A DNA stretch of 64,000 bases from Pseudomonas sp. Choline-02u-1 (GCF_002836515.1 NZ_PJBC01000004.1:124001-188000); one strand, 5' to 3'; positions 20,322-29,928 are shown, numbered from the stretch's first letter. The notes: a model not told the origin generated them from the letters alone. Program-made: numbers and translations.

Positions 20322-21845
20322 TCAGTGCAGATTCGGTAGAACGTTGTGCAGCAGATTCGGGTCTTTCAACACGGTCGCAGCGGCAGCGATATCCGGCGCC
20401 AGCCAGCGATCCTCATCGTAGGCAGGGACCGTTTCGCGCAGCAGGCGCCAGGCGCGGTCAGTGCCCACGCCAAAGCGCTGCTCCTTGAGGAATTCCAGCG
20501 CCTGCGCCGCCAGCAGGTATTCGATGGCGAGGATCTGCGTGCAGTTTTCCAGCGCGCGATGCAGCTTCAGCGCAGCGTTAGTGCCCATGCTCAGGTGATC
20601 TTCCTGCAGGCCCGAGGTGATGTAGTTGTCGAGTACCGCCGGTTGCGCCAATTGGCGGTTTTCCGCACACAGCGAAGCGGCGACGTATTGCACGATCATC
20701 ATTCCGGAATTGACCCCCGGATTGGCCACCAGAAACGCCGGCAGACCGCTGACGTGCGGGTTGACGAGGCGATCGAGACGACGCTCGGCAATCGAGCCGA
20801 TTTCAGCCATGGCAATCGCCAGCAGATCTGCCGCCATCGCCACCGACTGGCCGTGCGGGTTGGCCTGCGACATCACCCGGAAATTGTCCGGCGTGCCGAG
20901 CAATAGCGGATTGTCCGTGCAGCCATTGAGTTCGGCTTCGACCTGATTGATCGCATGCTGCAGTTGATCACGCGCCGCGCCGTGCACCTGCGGGATAGAG
21001 CGGATGCTCAGCGCGTCCTGCGTGCGAATGCCCTTGCTCGCGGCGATCACTTCGCTGCCATCGAGCAAGGCGCGCAGGTTGTTGCCCACCTGCTGCATGC
21101 CCGGATGCGGCTTGAGCGCGATGATCTCGGCATCGAACGCATCGATCTGGCCGCGCTGGGCTTCGAAACTCATCGCACCGATGACATCGGCCCATTGCAG
21201 CAGGCGCGTTGCATCGGCAATCGCCAGGCAACTGAGACCGGTCATGCACGGCGTGCCATTGACCAGACACAAACCGTCTTTTGCCCCCAAATGCATGGGC
21301 TCCAGGCCTTCTTCGGCCAACGCCTGTTGCGCCGAAATGATCTGCCCGCGATAGCTGACATTGCCCACGCCCAGCAGCGCGATACCGATGTGCGCCATGT
21401 GCGTCAGGTAACCCACCGAACCTTGCGACGGCACCTGCGGGGTGATACCGCTATTGAGCAGCGCCAGCAGCCCTTCGACTACGCGCCGATGCAGGCCGGA
21501 TTTGCCGTGGCTGTAGTTGTGGACCGCGGCGCAGATGATTGCGCGGGTCTGCTCATCACTCAGGACCGGGCCAACCCCGCAGGCATGGCTGAGCAAGGTG
21601 TTGCGCGAGAGCTGGCTGAGCTGTTCGTCTTGCAGCGAAACGTTGGACAGGCCGCCCAGACCGGTGTTGACGCCATAGGCGCGCTCGCCGCTGGCGACGA
21701 TGCGCTGGACGATGGCCTGAGCGTTGTCGATGCGCGCCCACGTGTCGCTGGACAATTCCAGCGGCGCACCGTGACGGGCGACAGCGACCACCTCCTGCCA
21801 ATGCAGGTGGTCGCCAGTGATGATGATTTTTTCAGCCTGGGACAT
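20322..21845 (-). CDS. hutH2: HutH2, histidine ammonia-lyase-like paralogue lacking the MIO tripeptide
   Basis: A 507-residue full-length member of the aromatic amino acid lyase fold, intact and in the hut operon 116 bases upstream of hutH. The fold motifs are kept: ERAYGVNTGLGGLS (Tyr), LLSHACGVGPVL (His), LCLVNGTPC (Asn) and LQEDHLSMG (Glu). However, the segment that forms the MIO cofactor reads SQGSVGYLTHMAHIG: Ala-Ser-Gly is missing and the loop is three residues shorter. The position of the catalytic Tyr in QDPYSLR of HutH is Leu here (QDALSIR, residue 279). It is therefore unlikely to be a normal lyase; a regulatory or other role is possible. The start at 21845 is preferred to an ATG four codons upstream. 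Confidence 0.85.
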   Translation of the reverse strand: MSQAEKIIITGDHLHWQEVVAVARHGAPLELSSDTWARIDNAQAIVQRIVASGERAYGVNTGLGGLSNVSLQDEQLSQLSRNTLLSHACGVGPVLSDEQTRAIICAAVHNYSHGKSGLHRRVVEGLLALLNSGITPQVPSQGSVGYLTHMAHIGIALLGVGNVSYRGQIISAQQALAEEGLEPMHLGAKDGLCLVNGTPCMTGLSCLAIADATRLLQWADVIGAMSFEAQRGQIDAFDAEIIALKPHPGMQQVGNNLRALLDGSEVIAASKGIRTQDALSIRSIPQVHGAARDQLQHAINQVEAELNGCTDNPLLLGTPDNFRVMSQANPHGQSVAMAADLLAIAMAEIGSIAERRLDRLVNPHVSGLPAFLVANPGVNSGMMIVQYVAASLCAENRQLAQPAVLDNYITSGLQEDHLSMGTNAALKLHRALENCTQILAIEYLLAAQALEFLKEQRFGVGTDRAWRLLRETVPAYDEDRWLAPDIAAAATVLKDPNLLHNVLPNLH

Positions 21846-21886
21846 CTTTAACCTCATCCAAATATCGATGCAGCTTCACCGCCGCC

Positions 21887-21979
21887 TTCGCGAGCAAGCC
21901 CGCTCCCACATTAGATTTGTGGTGTTCACAAATTTTCGGCACAACGCCGAACACATGTGGGAGCGGGCTTGATCGCGAA
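21887..21979. repeat. REP doublet, family A (tail-to-tail)
   Basis: TTCGCGAGCAAGCCCGCTCC at the left and GGAGCGGGCTTGATCGCGAA at the right form an inverted pair between hutV and hutH2. One base differs in the right arm (GATCGCG for GCTCGCG). Confidence 0.88.
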
Positions 21980-22007
21980 GAGGCCGGCACTATCACCGCA
22001 AATCTCT

Positions 22008-22838
22008 TTAAACCACCGCCGCCCGCCGCTGCACAAACCGGTCAACATACTCATCCGCCGGTGAATGCAGGATCTCTCTCGGCGTGCCGACCTGAATCAA
22101 CCGGCCGTCCTTGAGAATCGCGATGCGATTGCCGATGCGCACAGCTTCGTCGAGGTCGTGGGTGATGAAGACGATGGTTTTGTGCAGGGTCTTCTGCAGT
22201 TCCAGCAACTGATCCTGCATCTCGGCGCGGATCAGCGGATCCAGCGCACTGAACGCTTCGTCCATCAGAATGATGTCGGTGTCCGCCGCCAAAGCGCGGG
22301 CCAGGCCGACGCGCTGACGCATGCCGCCGGAGAGCTGGTGCGGGTATTTGTTTTCGTAGCCTTTGAGGCCGACGGTATTGATCCAGTGCAGCGCGCGTTC
22401 GGCGCAGACCTGCTTGCTCTCGCCACGCACTTTCAAACCATAGGCGACGTTATCGAGTACGGTTTTGTGCGGCAGCAGGCCGAAACTCTGGAACACCATG
22501 CTGATCTTGTGTCGGCGAAATTCGCGCAGGGCGTCCATGTCGTACTGCAGGATGTCCTCGCCATCAACCAGAATCGCCCCGCTAGTGGGATCGATCAGGC
22601 GATTGAAGTGGCGCACCAGGGTGGATTTGCCCGAGCCGGACAGGCCCATGATCACAAAGATTTCGCCGGTGCCGATGCTCAGCGACAAGTCGTTCACGCC
22701 GACCACGCAACCGGTTTCGTTGAGCACCTGATCCTTGCTCTTGCCCTGGCCGACCATGGCCAGCGCATCCTTGGCGCGGTTGCCGAAAATCTTGAAGACG
22801 TTGCGCACTTCGATCTTGCTCACGCTTGCGTTGCTCAT
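22008..22838 (-). CDS. hutV: HutV, ABC transporter ATP-binding subunit (histidine uptake)
   Basis: A 276-residue ATPase of the glycine betaine/proline (OpuA/ProV) family without the C-terminal CBS domains of ProV. Walker A is [16 protein letters not shown] (about residue 66), the signature is [18 protein letters not shown], and Walker B is [15 protein letters not shown]. It powers the HutXWV importer, which is assigned to histidine uptake in pseudomonads because of its place in the hut operon. Its start overlaps the permease stop by 4 bases. Confidence 0.93.
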   Translation of the reverse strand: MSNASVSKIEVRNVFKIFGNRAKDALAMVGQGKSKDQVLNETGCVVGVNDLSLSIGTGEIFVIMGLSGSGKSTLVRHFNRLIDPTSGAILVDGEDILQYDMDALREFRRHKISMVFQSFGLLPHKTVLDNVAYGLKVRGESKQVCAERALHWINTVGLKGYENKYPHQLSGGMRQRVGLARALAADTDIILMDEAFSALDPLIRAEMQDQLLELQKTLHKTIVFITHDLDEAVRIGNRIAILKDGRLIQVGTPREILHSPADEYVDRFVQRRAAVV

Positions 22839-23686
22839 TTGTTCACCTCGTGGCGTGGCCGACCGTAGGCTTGAGTAATGCGGTCGATGACCACAGCGAG
22901 AATCACGATCGCCAGCCCGGCCTCCAGACCACGACCGACGTTGAGGGTCTGAATGCCCACCAGCACGTCTTCACCCAGGCCACGGGCGCCGATCATCGAG
23001 GCGATCACCACCATCGACAGGGCCATCATCGTGGTCTGGTTGATCCCGGCCATGATGCTTGGCAGCGCCAGCGGCAGTTGCACGCCGAACAGTTGCTGCC
23101 AGCGGTTGGCGCCAAAGGCGTTGATCGCCTCCATCACTTCACCATCGACCTGGCGAATACCCAGATCGGTCAGACGAATCAGCGGCGGTGCGGCGTAGAT
23201 CACCGTGGCGAAAATCGCCGGCACCTTGCCCAGGCCGAACAGCATCAGCACCGGAATCAGGTAAACGAAACTCGGCATGGTCTGCATGATGTCGAGCAGC
23301 GGCATCAGCACCGAACGCAAGCGATTGCTGCGCGCCGAGAGGATCCCGAGCGGAATGCCGATCAGCACTGAAATGATCGTCGCGACCATCATCAGCGCCA
23401 GGGTCTGCATGAGTTTGTCCCAGAGACCGACCGCGCCCACCAGAAACAACAAACCGACAATCACGGCGGTGGTGACGACTTTGCGCGTGGCGTGCCAGGC
23501 GATCACACCGACAATCGCCAGCATCAGCCACCACGGCGCCGCACGCAGCAGGCCTTCGAGACTGACGATGGCCCACAGCAGCGTGTCGGAGATGTGGCGG
23601 AATACGTCGCCGTAATTGGTCACCAGCGAATCGACCCAACCGTTGACCCAGTCGGCGATGGAAAAGGTAAAGCTTTCGGGAAACAT
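22835..23686 (-). CDS. hutW: HutW, ABC transporter permease (histidine uptake)
   Basis: A 283-residue permease of the ProW/OpuAB family with about six membrane helices and the EAA-type loop ([20 protein letters not shown], about residues 180-200, followed by [20 protein letters not shown]). It forms the channel of HutXWV. It overlaps hutV by 4 bases and lies 70 bases downstream of hutX. Confidence 0.93.
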   Translation of the reverse strand: MFPESFTFSIADWVNGWVDSLVTNYGDVFRHISDTLLWAIVSLEGLLRAAPWWLMLAIVGVIAWHATRKVVTTAVIVGLLFLVGAVGLWDKLMQTLALMMVATIISVLIGIPLGILSARSNRLRSVLMPLLDIMQTMPSFVYLIPVLMLFGLGKVPAIFATVIYAAPPLIRLTDLGIRQVDGEVMEAINAFGANRWQQLFGVQLPLALPSIMAGINQTTMMALSMVVIASMIGARGLGEDVLVGIQTLNVGRGLEAGLAIVILAVVIDRITQAYGRPRHEVNK

Positions 23687-23756
23687 AAGGGACTCTCAAT
23701 CAAGGGGTTGCGATCAAGCGTCCGGCTGCCGTAGCTGGCAGCCGGGGAATCCTGAC

Positions 23757-24725
23757 CTACAAGGCCGCGTCGATTTGCCTGGCTGCGTCTGCACTGACCC
23801 ACGCATGCCAGACTTCAGGATGTTCCTTGAGGAAGATTTTCGCCAGTTTTGCCGACTCGATACGTTCCTTGGCCATGCGCCCGAGGTTCTGGTTGAGCAA
23901 GTCGATCGGCAGGTTGACCTTTTCCAGCACGGCGACCAGCTCTGGAGCTTCGTCGTGAAAGGTTTTCGACAGGCCGACCTTGATGCTCACGGTCTTGTCG
24001 ACGCCAGGTTTCTCTTCCAGTTTGACCGCATCGATCTGGCCCATCAGCGGGGTTGGCGACCAGTAGTAGAAAAGGATCGGCTCGCCACGCTTGTAACTCG
24101 ACAGCACCGCCGCGTCCAGCGCAGGGCCGGTGCCCGGACGGAAGTTGGTGTAGCTGTTTTCGAGGCCATAGCTCTTGAGCATTTCGCTGTTGTCGAGCTC
24201 GCAGGTCCAGCCGGCCGGGCAATTATAGAAACGGCCCTTGGATGGCTCTTCAGCGTCCTTGAACACGGCGGAATACTTGCCCAGATCAGCGATGTTTTTC
24301 AGGTCCGGGGCTTTCGCCTCAAGCTTGCGCTTGGCGTCGCCTTCGATCACGTAACGCGGCACGTACCAGCCTTCGACCGCGCCGACTACCGGTGCGCCGA
24401 CACCAACGACTTTGCCGGCCTTCTCGGCCTTGTTCCAGACCTCGCTGCGGCCGACCCACTCTTCGGCGAACACTTGAATGTCGTTGCTGCTCAGGGCGTT
24501 TTCCATGGTGATGGAATTGCCCGGCAGACTGTCGGTCTTGCAGCCGTAACCTTTCTCCAGCACCACTTGCAGCATGTCGGTCAGGAGCATGCCGCTCTCC
24601 CAGTTCAGCCCGGCGAATTTCACCGGTTTGCCCGATTCGCACCAGCCGGCGGCTTGCGTCGCACCGGCACTGGCCAACAGGCCCATGGACAGCAATGTGG
24701 TCAGCAGGGTCTTGTTCGATTTCAT
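23757..24725 (-). CDS. hutX: HutX, periplasmic substrate-binding protein (histidine uptake)
   Basis: A 322-residue OpuAC-type binding protein with a clear signal peptide (MKSNKTLLTTLLSMGLLASA, cleavage after TQAA) and mature start GWCESGKPVKFAGLNWESGM. The family's aromatic-rich ligand pocket is suggested by VQVFAEEWVGRSEVW-like and VEGWYVPRYV segments. In the hut operon it should deliver histidine to HutWV; the betaine-transporter ancestry is clear from sequence. The start at 24725 is preferred to an ATG seven codons upstream because it begins the signal peptide. Confidence 0.92.
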   Translation of the reverse strand: MKSNKTLLTTLLSMGLLASAGATQAAGWCESGKPVKFAGLNWESGMLLTDMLQVVLEKGYGCKTDSLPGNSITMENALSSNDIQVFAEEWVGRSEVWNKAEKAGKVVGVGAPVVGAVEGWYVPRYVIEGDAKRKLEAKAPDLKNIADLGKYSAVFKDAEEPSKGRFYNCPAGWTCELDNSEMLKSYGLENSYTNFRPGTGPALDAAVLSSYKRGEPILFYYWSPTPLMGQIDAVKLEEKPGVDKTVSIKVGLSKTFHDEAPELVAVLEKVNLPIDLLNQNLGRMAKERIESAKLAKIFLKEHPEVWHAWVSADAARQIDAAL

Positions 24726-24796
24726 TGTCGTGACGCTCCTAATCATGAATGGGCTTACGGCAGTTCAAGAGGCATCCAGCCTGGTCCACGTCCAGA

Positions 24797-26269
24797 TCAG
24801 GCCTGCGCCGCAGCGCGACCGGCCCCGCTCGTTTTTGCTTGTTGGGTGCTGTTCTGCTCGACCGGCAGAATCAGGCGATCGGGCACTGCGCTGTGCCACT
24901 TTTTCGCGCAGAGGTAATAGACGACGGCCGGCAGCAAGAGACCGATGATCCAGGAGATATCCACGTCACCGAGAGCGGCGACCAGCGGCCCGGTGTAGAA
25001 CTTGGTCGAGATGAACGGCAACTGCACCAGCACGCCGAACACATAAACGCTGATGCCGAGCAGGTTCCAGCGGCCGTATCGACCGTTTGGATCGGCCAGC
25101 GCCGGCACGTCGTAGCGCTCGCGGGTGATGCAGTAGTAGTCGACCAGGTTGATCGCGCTCCACGGCGTAAAGAAGGCGAGCAGAAACAGGATGAAGGACT
25201 TGAACGCACCGAGGAACGAGTGTTGCCCGAGCAGGGCAATCAGCGTCGCCGCGCCGACAATGAACAGCACGAACACCAGCCGCTGCATACGAGTCACCGT
25301 CAGGTGCCCTTTGAAGCCACTGATGACGGTGGCGATGCACATGAAGCTGCCGTAGGAGTTGAGCGTTGAGATGGTCACCTTGCCGAAGGCGATGCTGAAA
25401 TACAGCAGCGCGGCGGTGGCGCCGGTACCGCCGAGGCCGACGATGTAGGCGACCTCATGACCGGCGAATTGACCGTTGGCCGATGCGGCGGCAAACACGC
25501 CGAGAATCATCGCCACCTGGGCGCCGATCACCGAACCGGCACCGGCGGCGAAGAAGGTTTTCACCGATGAAGTGGCGCTCGGCAGGTAGCGCGAGTAGTC
25601 CGCCACGTACGGGCCGAAAGCGATCTGCCAGGACGCCGCCAGCGATACCGCCAAGAGGAAGCTGCTCCAGCTGAAGTGGCGGATCTGCAGGAGCGCGCCG
25701 ACGTCGGTCTGGCTCATCAACCGCCAGAACAGGAACACGAAAGCGATCACGCCAATGACACTGGCGACGCGGCCGATCCAGTGGATCACGCGATAGCCAA
25801 GCACTGTGACCAGCACGATGACACTGGCGAAAATCAGGATGCCAACGCTGTCGCTGACACCGAACAACTGACCCAGCGCTTGCCCGGAGAGCACCGTCCC
25901 GGTAGCCGTGAAGCCCAGGTACATCAGGCACACCAGCACGATGGGAATCGCCGCGCCATAAACGCCGAATTGCACGCGACTGGAGATCATCTGTGGCAGA
26001 CCGAGTTTCGGCCCTTGCGCAGCATGCAGCGCCATCACGCCACCGCCGAGCAATTGCCCGATCAGCAGACCGATCAACGACCAGAACACATCACCGCCCA
26101 GCACCACGGCCAGGGCCCCGGTGACGATCGCGGTAATCTGCAAATTCGCGCCCATCCACAGGGTGAACTGACTGAACAGACGACCGTGTCTTTCCGCTTC
26201 CGGGATGTAGTCGATCGAACGCCTTTCGATCAACGGTGTACTGCCTGCACGTTCGTTGTTAACCGCCAT
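24797..26269 (-). CDS. NCS1-family permease, probable urocanate transporter HutTu
   Basis: A 490-residue membrane protein of the nucleobase-cation symporter (cytosine permease, CodB-like) family with about 12 helices. Typical blocks are FTLWMGANLQITAIVTGALA near the N-terminus and SRVQFGVYGAAIPIVLVCLM. From its place directly after hutU it most likely corresponds to the urocanate transporter described in P. fluorescens hut loci as HutTu; the sequence alone shows only the NCS1 family. It lies 71 bases upstream of hutX and 141 bases downstream of hutU, with a REP hairpin in the latter gap. Confidence 0.85.
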   Translation of the reverse strand: MAVNNERAGSTPLIERRSIDYIPEAERHGRLFSQFTLWMGANLQITAIVTGALAVVLGGDVFWSLIGLLIGQLLGGGVMALHAAQGPKLGLPQMISSRVQFGVYGAAIPIVLVCLMYLGFTATGTVLSGQALGQLFGVSDSVGILIFASVIVLVTVLGYRVIHWIGRVASVIGVIAFVFLFWRLMSQTDVGALLQIRHFSWSSFLLAVSLAASWQIAFGPYVADYSRYLPSATSSVKTFFAAGAGSVIGAQVAMILGVFAAASANGQFAGHEVAYIVGLGGTGATAALLYFSIAFGKVTISTLNSYGSFMCIATVISGFKGHLTVTRMQRLVFVLFIVGAATLIALLGQHSFLGAFKSFILFLLAFFTPWSAINLVDYYCITRERYDVPALADPNGRYGRWNLLGISVYVFGVLVQLPFISTKFYTGPLVAALGDVDISWIIGLLLPAVVYYLCAKKWHSAVPDRLILPVEQNSTQQAKTSGAGRAAAQA

Positions 26270-26312
26270 GATTCAACCTCTGTGGATTGTTATTTGGGTT
26301 GGTTCGCACACC

Positions 26313-26399
26313 TGTAGGAGCTGTCGAGTGAAACGAGGCTGCGATCTCTTGATCTTAAAAATCAACATCAAAAGATCGCAGCCTTCGGCAGCTCCTACA
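26313..26399. repeat. large inverted repeat, REP family B
   Basis: TGTAGGAGCTGTCGAGTGAA...GGCTGCGATC at the left and GATCGCAGCCTTCGGCAGCT...CCTACA at the right. It sits between hutU and the permease gene, within the operon. Confidence 0.85.
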
Positions 26400-26410
26400 G
26401 TGCTTTTGCG

Positions 26411-28099
26411 TTATTTACCGGTGACCATCGGCAGATTCAGCCCCTGCTCTTTCGCGCAGTCGATCGCTATCTGGTAACCGGCATCGGCATGGCGCATGAC
26501 GCCGGTCGCCGGGTCGTTGTGCAGCACGCGAGCAATGCGCTGGGCGGCTTCGTCCGTGCCGTCGCAGACAATCACCATCCCCGAATGCTGCGAGAAGCCC
26601 ATGCCGACGCCGCCGCCGTGGTGCAGCGACACCCAGGTCGCGCCGCTGGCGGTGTTCAGCAGCGCGTTGAGCAGCGGCCAGTCGGAGACGGCGTCGGAAC
26701 CGTCCTGCATCGATTCGGTTTCGCGGTTCGGGCTGGCAACCGAGCCGGAGTCGAGGTGGTCGCGACCGATCACTACCGGCGCCGACAGCTCACCGCTACG
26801 GACCATTTCGTTGAAGGCCAGACCGAGCTTGGCGCGCTGGCCCAGACCGACCCAGCAGATACGTGCCGGCAGACCCTGGAAGCTGATGCGCTCGCGGGCC
26901 ATGTCCAGCCAGTTGTGCAGGTGCGCATCGTCGGGGATCAGCTCTTTGACCTTGGCGTCGGTTTTGTAGATGTCCTGGGGATCACCCGACAGCGCCGCCC
27001 AGCGGAACGGGCCGATGCCACGGCAGAACAGCGGACGGATATAGGCCGGCACGAAGCCCGGGAAATCGAAAGCGTTTTCGACGCCTTCTTCCTGAGCCAT
27101 CTGACGGATGTTGTTGCCGTAGTCGAAGGTCGGAATGCCTTGTTTCTGGAACTCCAGCATGGCTTTCACATGCACCGCCATCGATTGCTTGGCGGCTTTG
27201 ATCACAGCGGCCGGTTCGGTCTTGGCGCGAGCGCGATATTCGTCCCAGCTCCAGCCCGCCGGCAGGTAACCGTTGAGCGGGTCGTGGGCGCTGGTCTGGT
27301 CGGTGACCATGTCCGGGCGCACGCCACGCTTGACCAGTTCCGGGAGGATTTCTGCGGCGTTACCCAGCAGAGCGATGGAGATCGCTTTGCCTTCTTTGGT
27401 GTATTTGTCGATACGCGCCAGGGCGTCGTCGAGGTCTTTGGCCTGCTCGTCGACGTAACGGCTTTTCAGACGGAAGTCGATGCTCACCTGCTGGCATTCG
27501 ATGTTCAGCGAGCAGGCGCCGGCCAAGGTGGCGGCCAGCGGTTGCGCGCCGCCCATGCCACCGAGGCCGGCGGTGAGCACCCAGCGACCCTTGAGGTCAG
27601 CGTTGTAATGCTGGCGACCGGCCTCGACGAAGGTTTCGTAGGTGCCCTGAACGATGCCCTGGCTGCCGATGTAGATCCAGCTGCCGGCGGTCATCTGGCC
27701 GTACATGGCCAGGCCTTTGGCGTCGAGTTCGTTGAAGTGCTCCCAGCTCGCCCAGTGTGGCACCAGGTTGGAGTTGGCGATCAGTACGCGCGGAGCGTTG
27801 CTATGGGTCTTGAACACGCCGACCGGTTTGCCCGATTGCACCAGCAGGGTCTCGTCGTCGTTGAGGTTGGTCAGGCTTTCGACGATCTTGTCGTAGCACT
27901 CCCAGTTACGCGCAGCGCGTCCGATACCACCGTAAACCACCAGCTCTTTCGGGTTCTCGGCAACTTCCGGGTCGAGGTTGTTCATCAGCATGCGCAGCGG
28001 CGCTTCGGTCAGCCAGCTCTTGGCGGTCAGCTTGTTGCCGCGGGCGGCGCGGATCTGCACATCACGAAACTTGTTGCTGTTCTGGGTATTGTCAGTCAC
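26411..28099 (-). CDS. hutU: HutU, urocanate hydratase
   Basis: A 562-residue urocanase, close to the usual 556-560 residues. Conserved NAD+-handling blocks are seen: [37 protein letters not shown] (Rossmann glycine-rich) and [40 protein letters not shown] is near the C-terminus. It converts urocanate to imidazolone propionate. The start is a GTG (28099) with GGAG about 9 bases upstream. It is first in the nine-gene minus-strand operon, behind a sigma-54 type promoter and an operator palindrome at 28231-28264. Confidence 0.97.
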   Translation of the reverse strand: MTDNTQNSNKFRDVQIRAARGNKLTAKSWLTEAPLRMLMNNLDPEVAENPKELVVYGGIGRAARNWECYDKIVESLTNLNDDETLLVQSGKPVGVFKTHSNAPRVLIANSNLVPHWASWEHFNELDAKGLAMYGQMTAGSWIYIGSQGIVQGTYETFVEAGRQHYNADLKGRWVLTAGLGGMGGAQPLAATLAGACSLNIECQQVSIDFRLKSRYVDEQAKDLDDALARIDKYTKEGKAISIALLGNAAEILPELVKRGVRPDMVTDQTSAHDPLNGYLPAGWSWDEYRARAKTEPAAVIKAAKQSMAVHVKAMLEFQKQGIPTFDYGNNIRQMAQEEGVENAFDFPGFVPAYIRPLFCRGIGPFRWAALSGDPQDIYKTDAKVKELIPDDAHLHNWLDMARERISFQGLPARICWVGLGQRAKLGLAFNEMVRSGELSAPVVIGRDHLDSGSVASPNRETESMQDGSDAVSDWPLLNALLNTASGATWVSLHHGGGVGMGFSQHSGMVIVCDGTDEAAQRIARVLHNDPATGVMRHADAGYQIAIDCAKEQGLNLPMVTGK

Positions 28100-28230
28100 G
28101 AAAAAGACTCCTCAGCGATCAATTCAAACCAACCCTGGCAGTGGGCAGCAGCCTGCGCGCCTCGATGCGCGACAAGCGAATCAGTGGACGCTGCGGAGAG
28201 TCTCGGACGACTCATACGCATACGTCTTTA

Positions 28231-28244
28231 CTTGTACATACAAG
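28231..28244. promoter_or_regulatory. probable HutC operator at the hutU promoter
   Basis: CTTGTACATACAAG is a 6+6 perfect inverted repeat with a 2-base centre (TGTA-N2-TACA core). Relative to the -12 element it would cover about -6 to +8 of the hutU transcript, an ideal place for a repressor. HutC (GntR/HutC family) is encoded just upstream at 29114-29863. Confidence 0.8.
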
Positions 28245-28248
28245 CATA

Positions 28249-28264
28249 TGCAATCAAGCGGCCA
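28249..28264 (-). promoter_or_regulatory. sigma-54 (-24/-12) promoter of hutU
   Basis: On the minus strand the sequence reads TGGCCGCTTGATTGCA, with GG and GC separated by exactly 10 bases and both conserved quartets TGGC and TTGC present. It lies about 150 bases upstream of the hutU GTG. Sigma-54 control of hutU by CbrB and NtrC is known in P. fluorescens. Confidence 0.85.
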
Positions 28265-28452
28265 ACTCGCTGAAAGGGCGTTCAGGAAAAATCACAGGCA
28301 AGGCTGGAGAGCGCCTGAGTCGCGGGTTCTGGCGTGGATGAAATTTTCTGGATGGGTATTACGAGGCGATGCGATATGGCCAAGCGAACGTGGTTTTGCG
28401 CCACGCTGGGGCGTTCGGTAACAAGTTGGTGCGGATTTTGGGAACAACCAAA

Positions 28453-28538
28453 ATCAAAAGATCGCAGCCTTCGGCGGCTCCTGCAGGGTGTACTCAATCC
28501 CACTGTAGGAGCTGCCGAAGGCTGCGATCTTTTGGATT
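28453..28538. repeat. large inverted repeat, REP family B
   Basis: AAAAGATCGCAGCCTTCGGC at the left and GCCGAAGGCTGCGATCTTTT at the right, flanking CTCAATCC. It is inverted compared with the copies at 7801 and 26313 (the GATCGCAG end lies outside). It is downstream of hutD. Confidence 0.87.
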
Positions 28539-28544
28539 TTCGAA

Positions 28545-29117
28545 TCAGCGTGCAGTCAGTTCAATGACACAACAGCCAGCATCAACGCAGACTTCAACAA
28601 GCCCCGAATTACCGTCCAGTTGCAAACAATCATGCCGCCCCAATTTAGACGCGCCGTCACCAACCCGCACTTGGAGCAAGTCACTGACACTGAACACCAG
28701 CACCGTCGATGCCGAGCTGAAAAACCGCTGCTCCCCCTCCAGCCAGTGCAACCGCGCGCTGTAACGCTGCGGCGCGTAGATCAGATTGAAGTCGCGAATC
28801 GCACCGCCCAGCAGCGTGCACGACACCTGACTTTCGCCGCTGAAGGCATACGGGTCGAGCGGTAACAGTGGGCGGGTATCGTCACCGTCGACGCACAGGA
28901 TCATGCCGTCACCTTGCAACACGGTGATGACCCGCTGATAACCGGCGAACATCGAAAAACCGCCGGATTCGGCAATGTCGGCAATCGACAGGCGCCAGCC
29001 GAAACCGTCGAGCCCTGCACCGGCGTCACGGGTGATTTCTTCGGTGCTGCCGCCGCCGTTTTTCCACGGCATGCGCGGGTAGCCTGTGGCGCGCAGAACC
29101 TTCAGTTCGAAATTCAT
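28545..29117 (-). CDS. hutD: HutD family protein
   Basis: A 190-residue cupin-fold protein of the HutD/Ves family. It starts MNFELKVLRATGYPRMPWKN and shows the family blocks MPWKNGGGSTEEI and FGWRLSIADIAESGGFSMFA. In P. fluorescens HutD is reported to limit hut expression, perhaps by binding a pathway intermediate. It overlaps hutC by 4 bases (29114-29117), so the two form a separate small minus-strand operon. Confidence 0.93.
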   Translation of the reverse strand: MNFELKVLRATGYPRMPWKNGGGSTEEITRDAGAGLDGFGWRLSIADIAESGGFSMFAGYQRVITVLQGDGMILCVDGDDTRPLLPLDPYAFSGESQVSCTLLGGAIRDFNLIYAPQRYSARLHWLEGEQRFFSSASTVLVFSVSDLLQVRVGDGASKLGRHDCLQLDGNSGLVEVCVDAGCCVIELTAR

Positions 29118-29863
29118 TTATGGAACCGCCCTTCCAGACGATGGCGCGAACCCGGGTGAATCAGTCGCGCCGCGGTCACCGGCTGCCGCCCCGACCACGT
29201 GCGGCGACGAATCAGCAGGCACGGCTCACCCTTTTCAATCTGCAGCAATTTGCACTCGGACGGCTCAGCGAGAATCGCCTCGACCACGTGCTCGCCCTCG
29301 GTCAGCGGCGCAACCTGATTGAGATAGGCGTAGGGCGTTTGCAGGGTGAAGTCCTGCTTGAGGTATTCCGGCGCGACCAGGGCGTTGACGAAACGGTCTT
29401 CGATTTGCACAGCAATGTCGTTTTCGTAATGCACGATCAGCGAGTGGAAGACCTTCTGCCCTTCGCGCATGTCCAGTGCCAACGCGCGCTCGGAGCCGGC
29501 GGCCTCTTCTTCCAGGGTGATGACCTGGCAGGTGTGGCGATGGCCGCGCGAGGCGATTTCATCGGCGATGTTGTGTACTTCAAACAGCGCAGACTGGCTC
29601 TTCGGTTCAGCAACGAAAGTGCCGACACCCTGCATGCGCACCAGCAGGCCGTCGGCGGTCATCTCGCGCAGGGCGCGGTTGATGGTCATGCGGCTGAAGC
29701 CGAGCTGGCTGACCAGTTCGCTTTCGGACGGCACGCGGTAGTGCGGCGGCCAGTTACCGCTGTCGATCTGCTGGGTGATCATCTGTTTGACGCGGGCGTA
29801 CAAGGGCGCCGGACTGTCGCCCATGTTCGCGGCCAACGGAGAAACTGGAGGCGGAGTCGGCAC
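29114..29863 (-). CDS. hutC: HutC, histidine utilisation repressor (GntR family)
   Basis: A 249-residue GntR/HutC regulator: a winged-helix DNA-binding domain at about residues 18-85 (ALYARVKQMITQQIDSG and RVPSESELVSQLGFSRMTIN) and a UTRA ligand-binding domain from about 100 to 245 (RALALDMREGQKVFHSLIVH). The family HutC is released from DNA by urocanate. Palindromes with the TGTA-N2-TACA core at hutU and between hutC and hutF are likely targets, implying autoregulation. The extended start MPTPPPVSPLAANMGDSPAP is kept, though a start at the internal ATG 13 codons on is possible. Confidence 0.95.
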   Translation of the reverse strand: MPTPPPVSPLAANMGDSPAPLYARVKQMITQQIDSGNWPPHYRVPSESELVSQLGFSRMTINRALREMTADGLLVRMQGVGTFVAEPKSQSALFEVHNIADEIASRGHRHTCQVITLEEEAAGSERALALDMREGQKVFHSLIVHYENDIAVQIEDRFVNALVAPEYLKQDFTLQTPYAYLNQVAPLTEGEHVVEAILAEPSECKLLQIEKGEPCLLIRRRTWSGRQPVTAARLIHPGSRHRLEGRFHK

Positions 29864-29928
29864 GGTTGATCCCTGTTCATTGGATGAAAGTGACTAGCTT
29901 GCCGGAGTTTACCGGGCAGGCAAACGTC

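Larger units (their letters stand above)
28100..28544. other. 445-base hutD-hutU intergenic control region
   Basis: This gap holds, from the hutU side outward, an about 130-base leader, the HutC-type palindrome (28231-28244), the -24/-12 element (28249-28264), about 180 bases in which upstream activator sites would be expected, and a family B REP hairpin (28453-28538). A GTAACA word at 28418-28423 could be half of a CbrB-type site, but I found no matching partner at the right distance. Confidence 0.7.

Noticed and set aside
20322..21845. HutH2 as a pseudogene
   Set aside because: The frame is intact, full length, and keeps most fold and active-site motifs. The missing tripeptide is a clean change and not random decay.
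28414..28424. CbrB-type activator site upstream of hutU (GTAACA word)
   Set aside because: Only one half-site is present; no TGTTAC partner occurs at the expected 14-base spacing.
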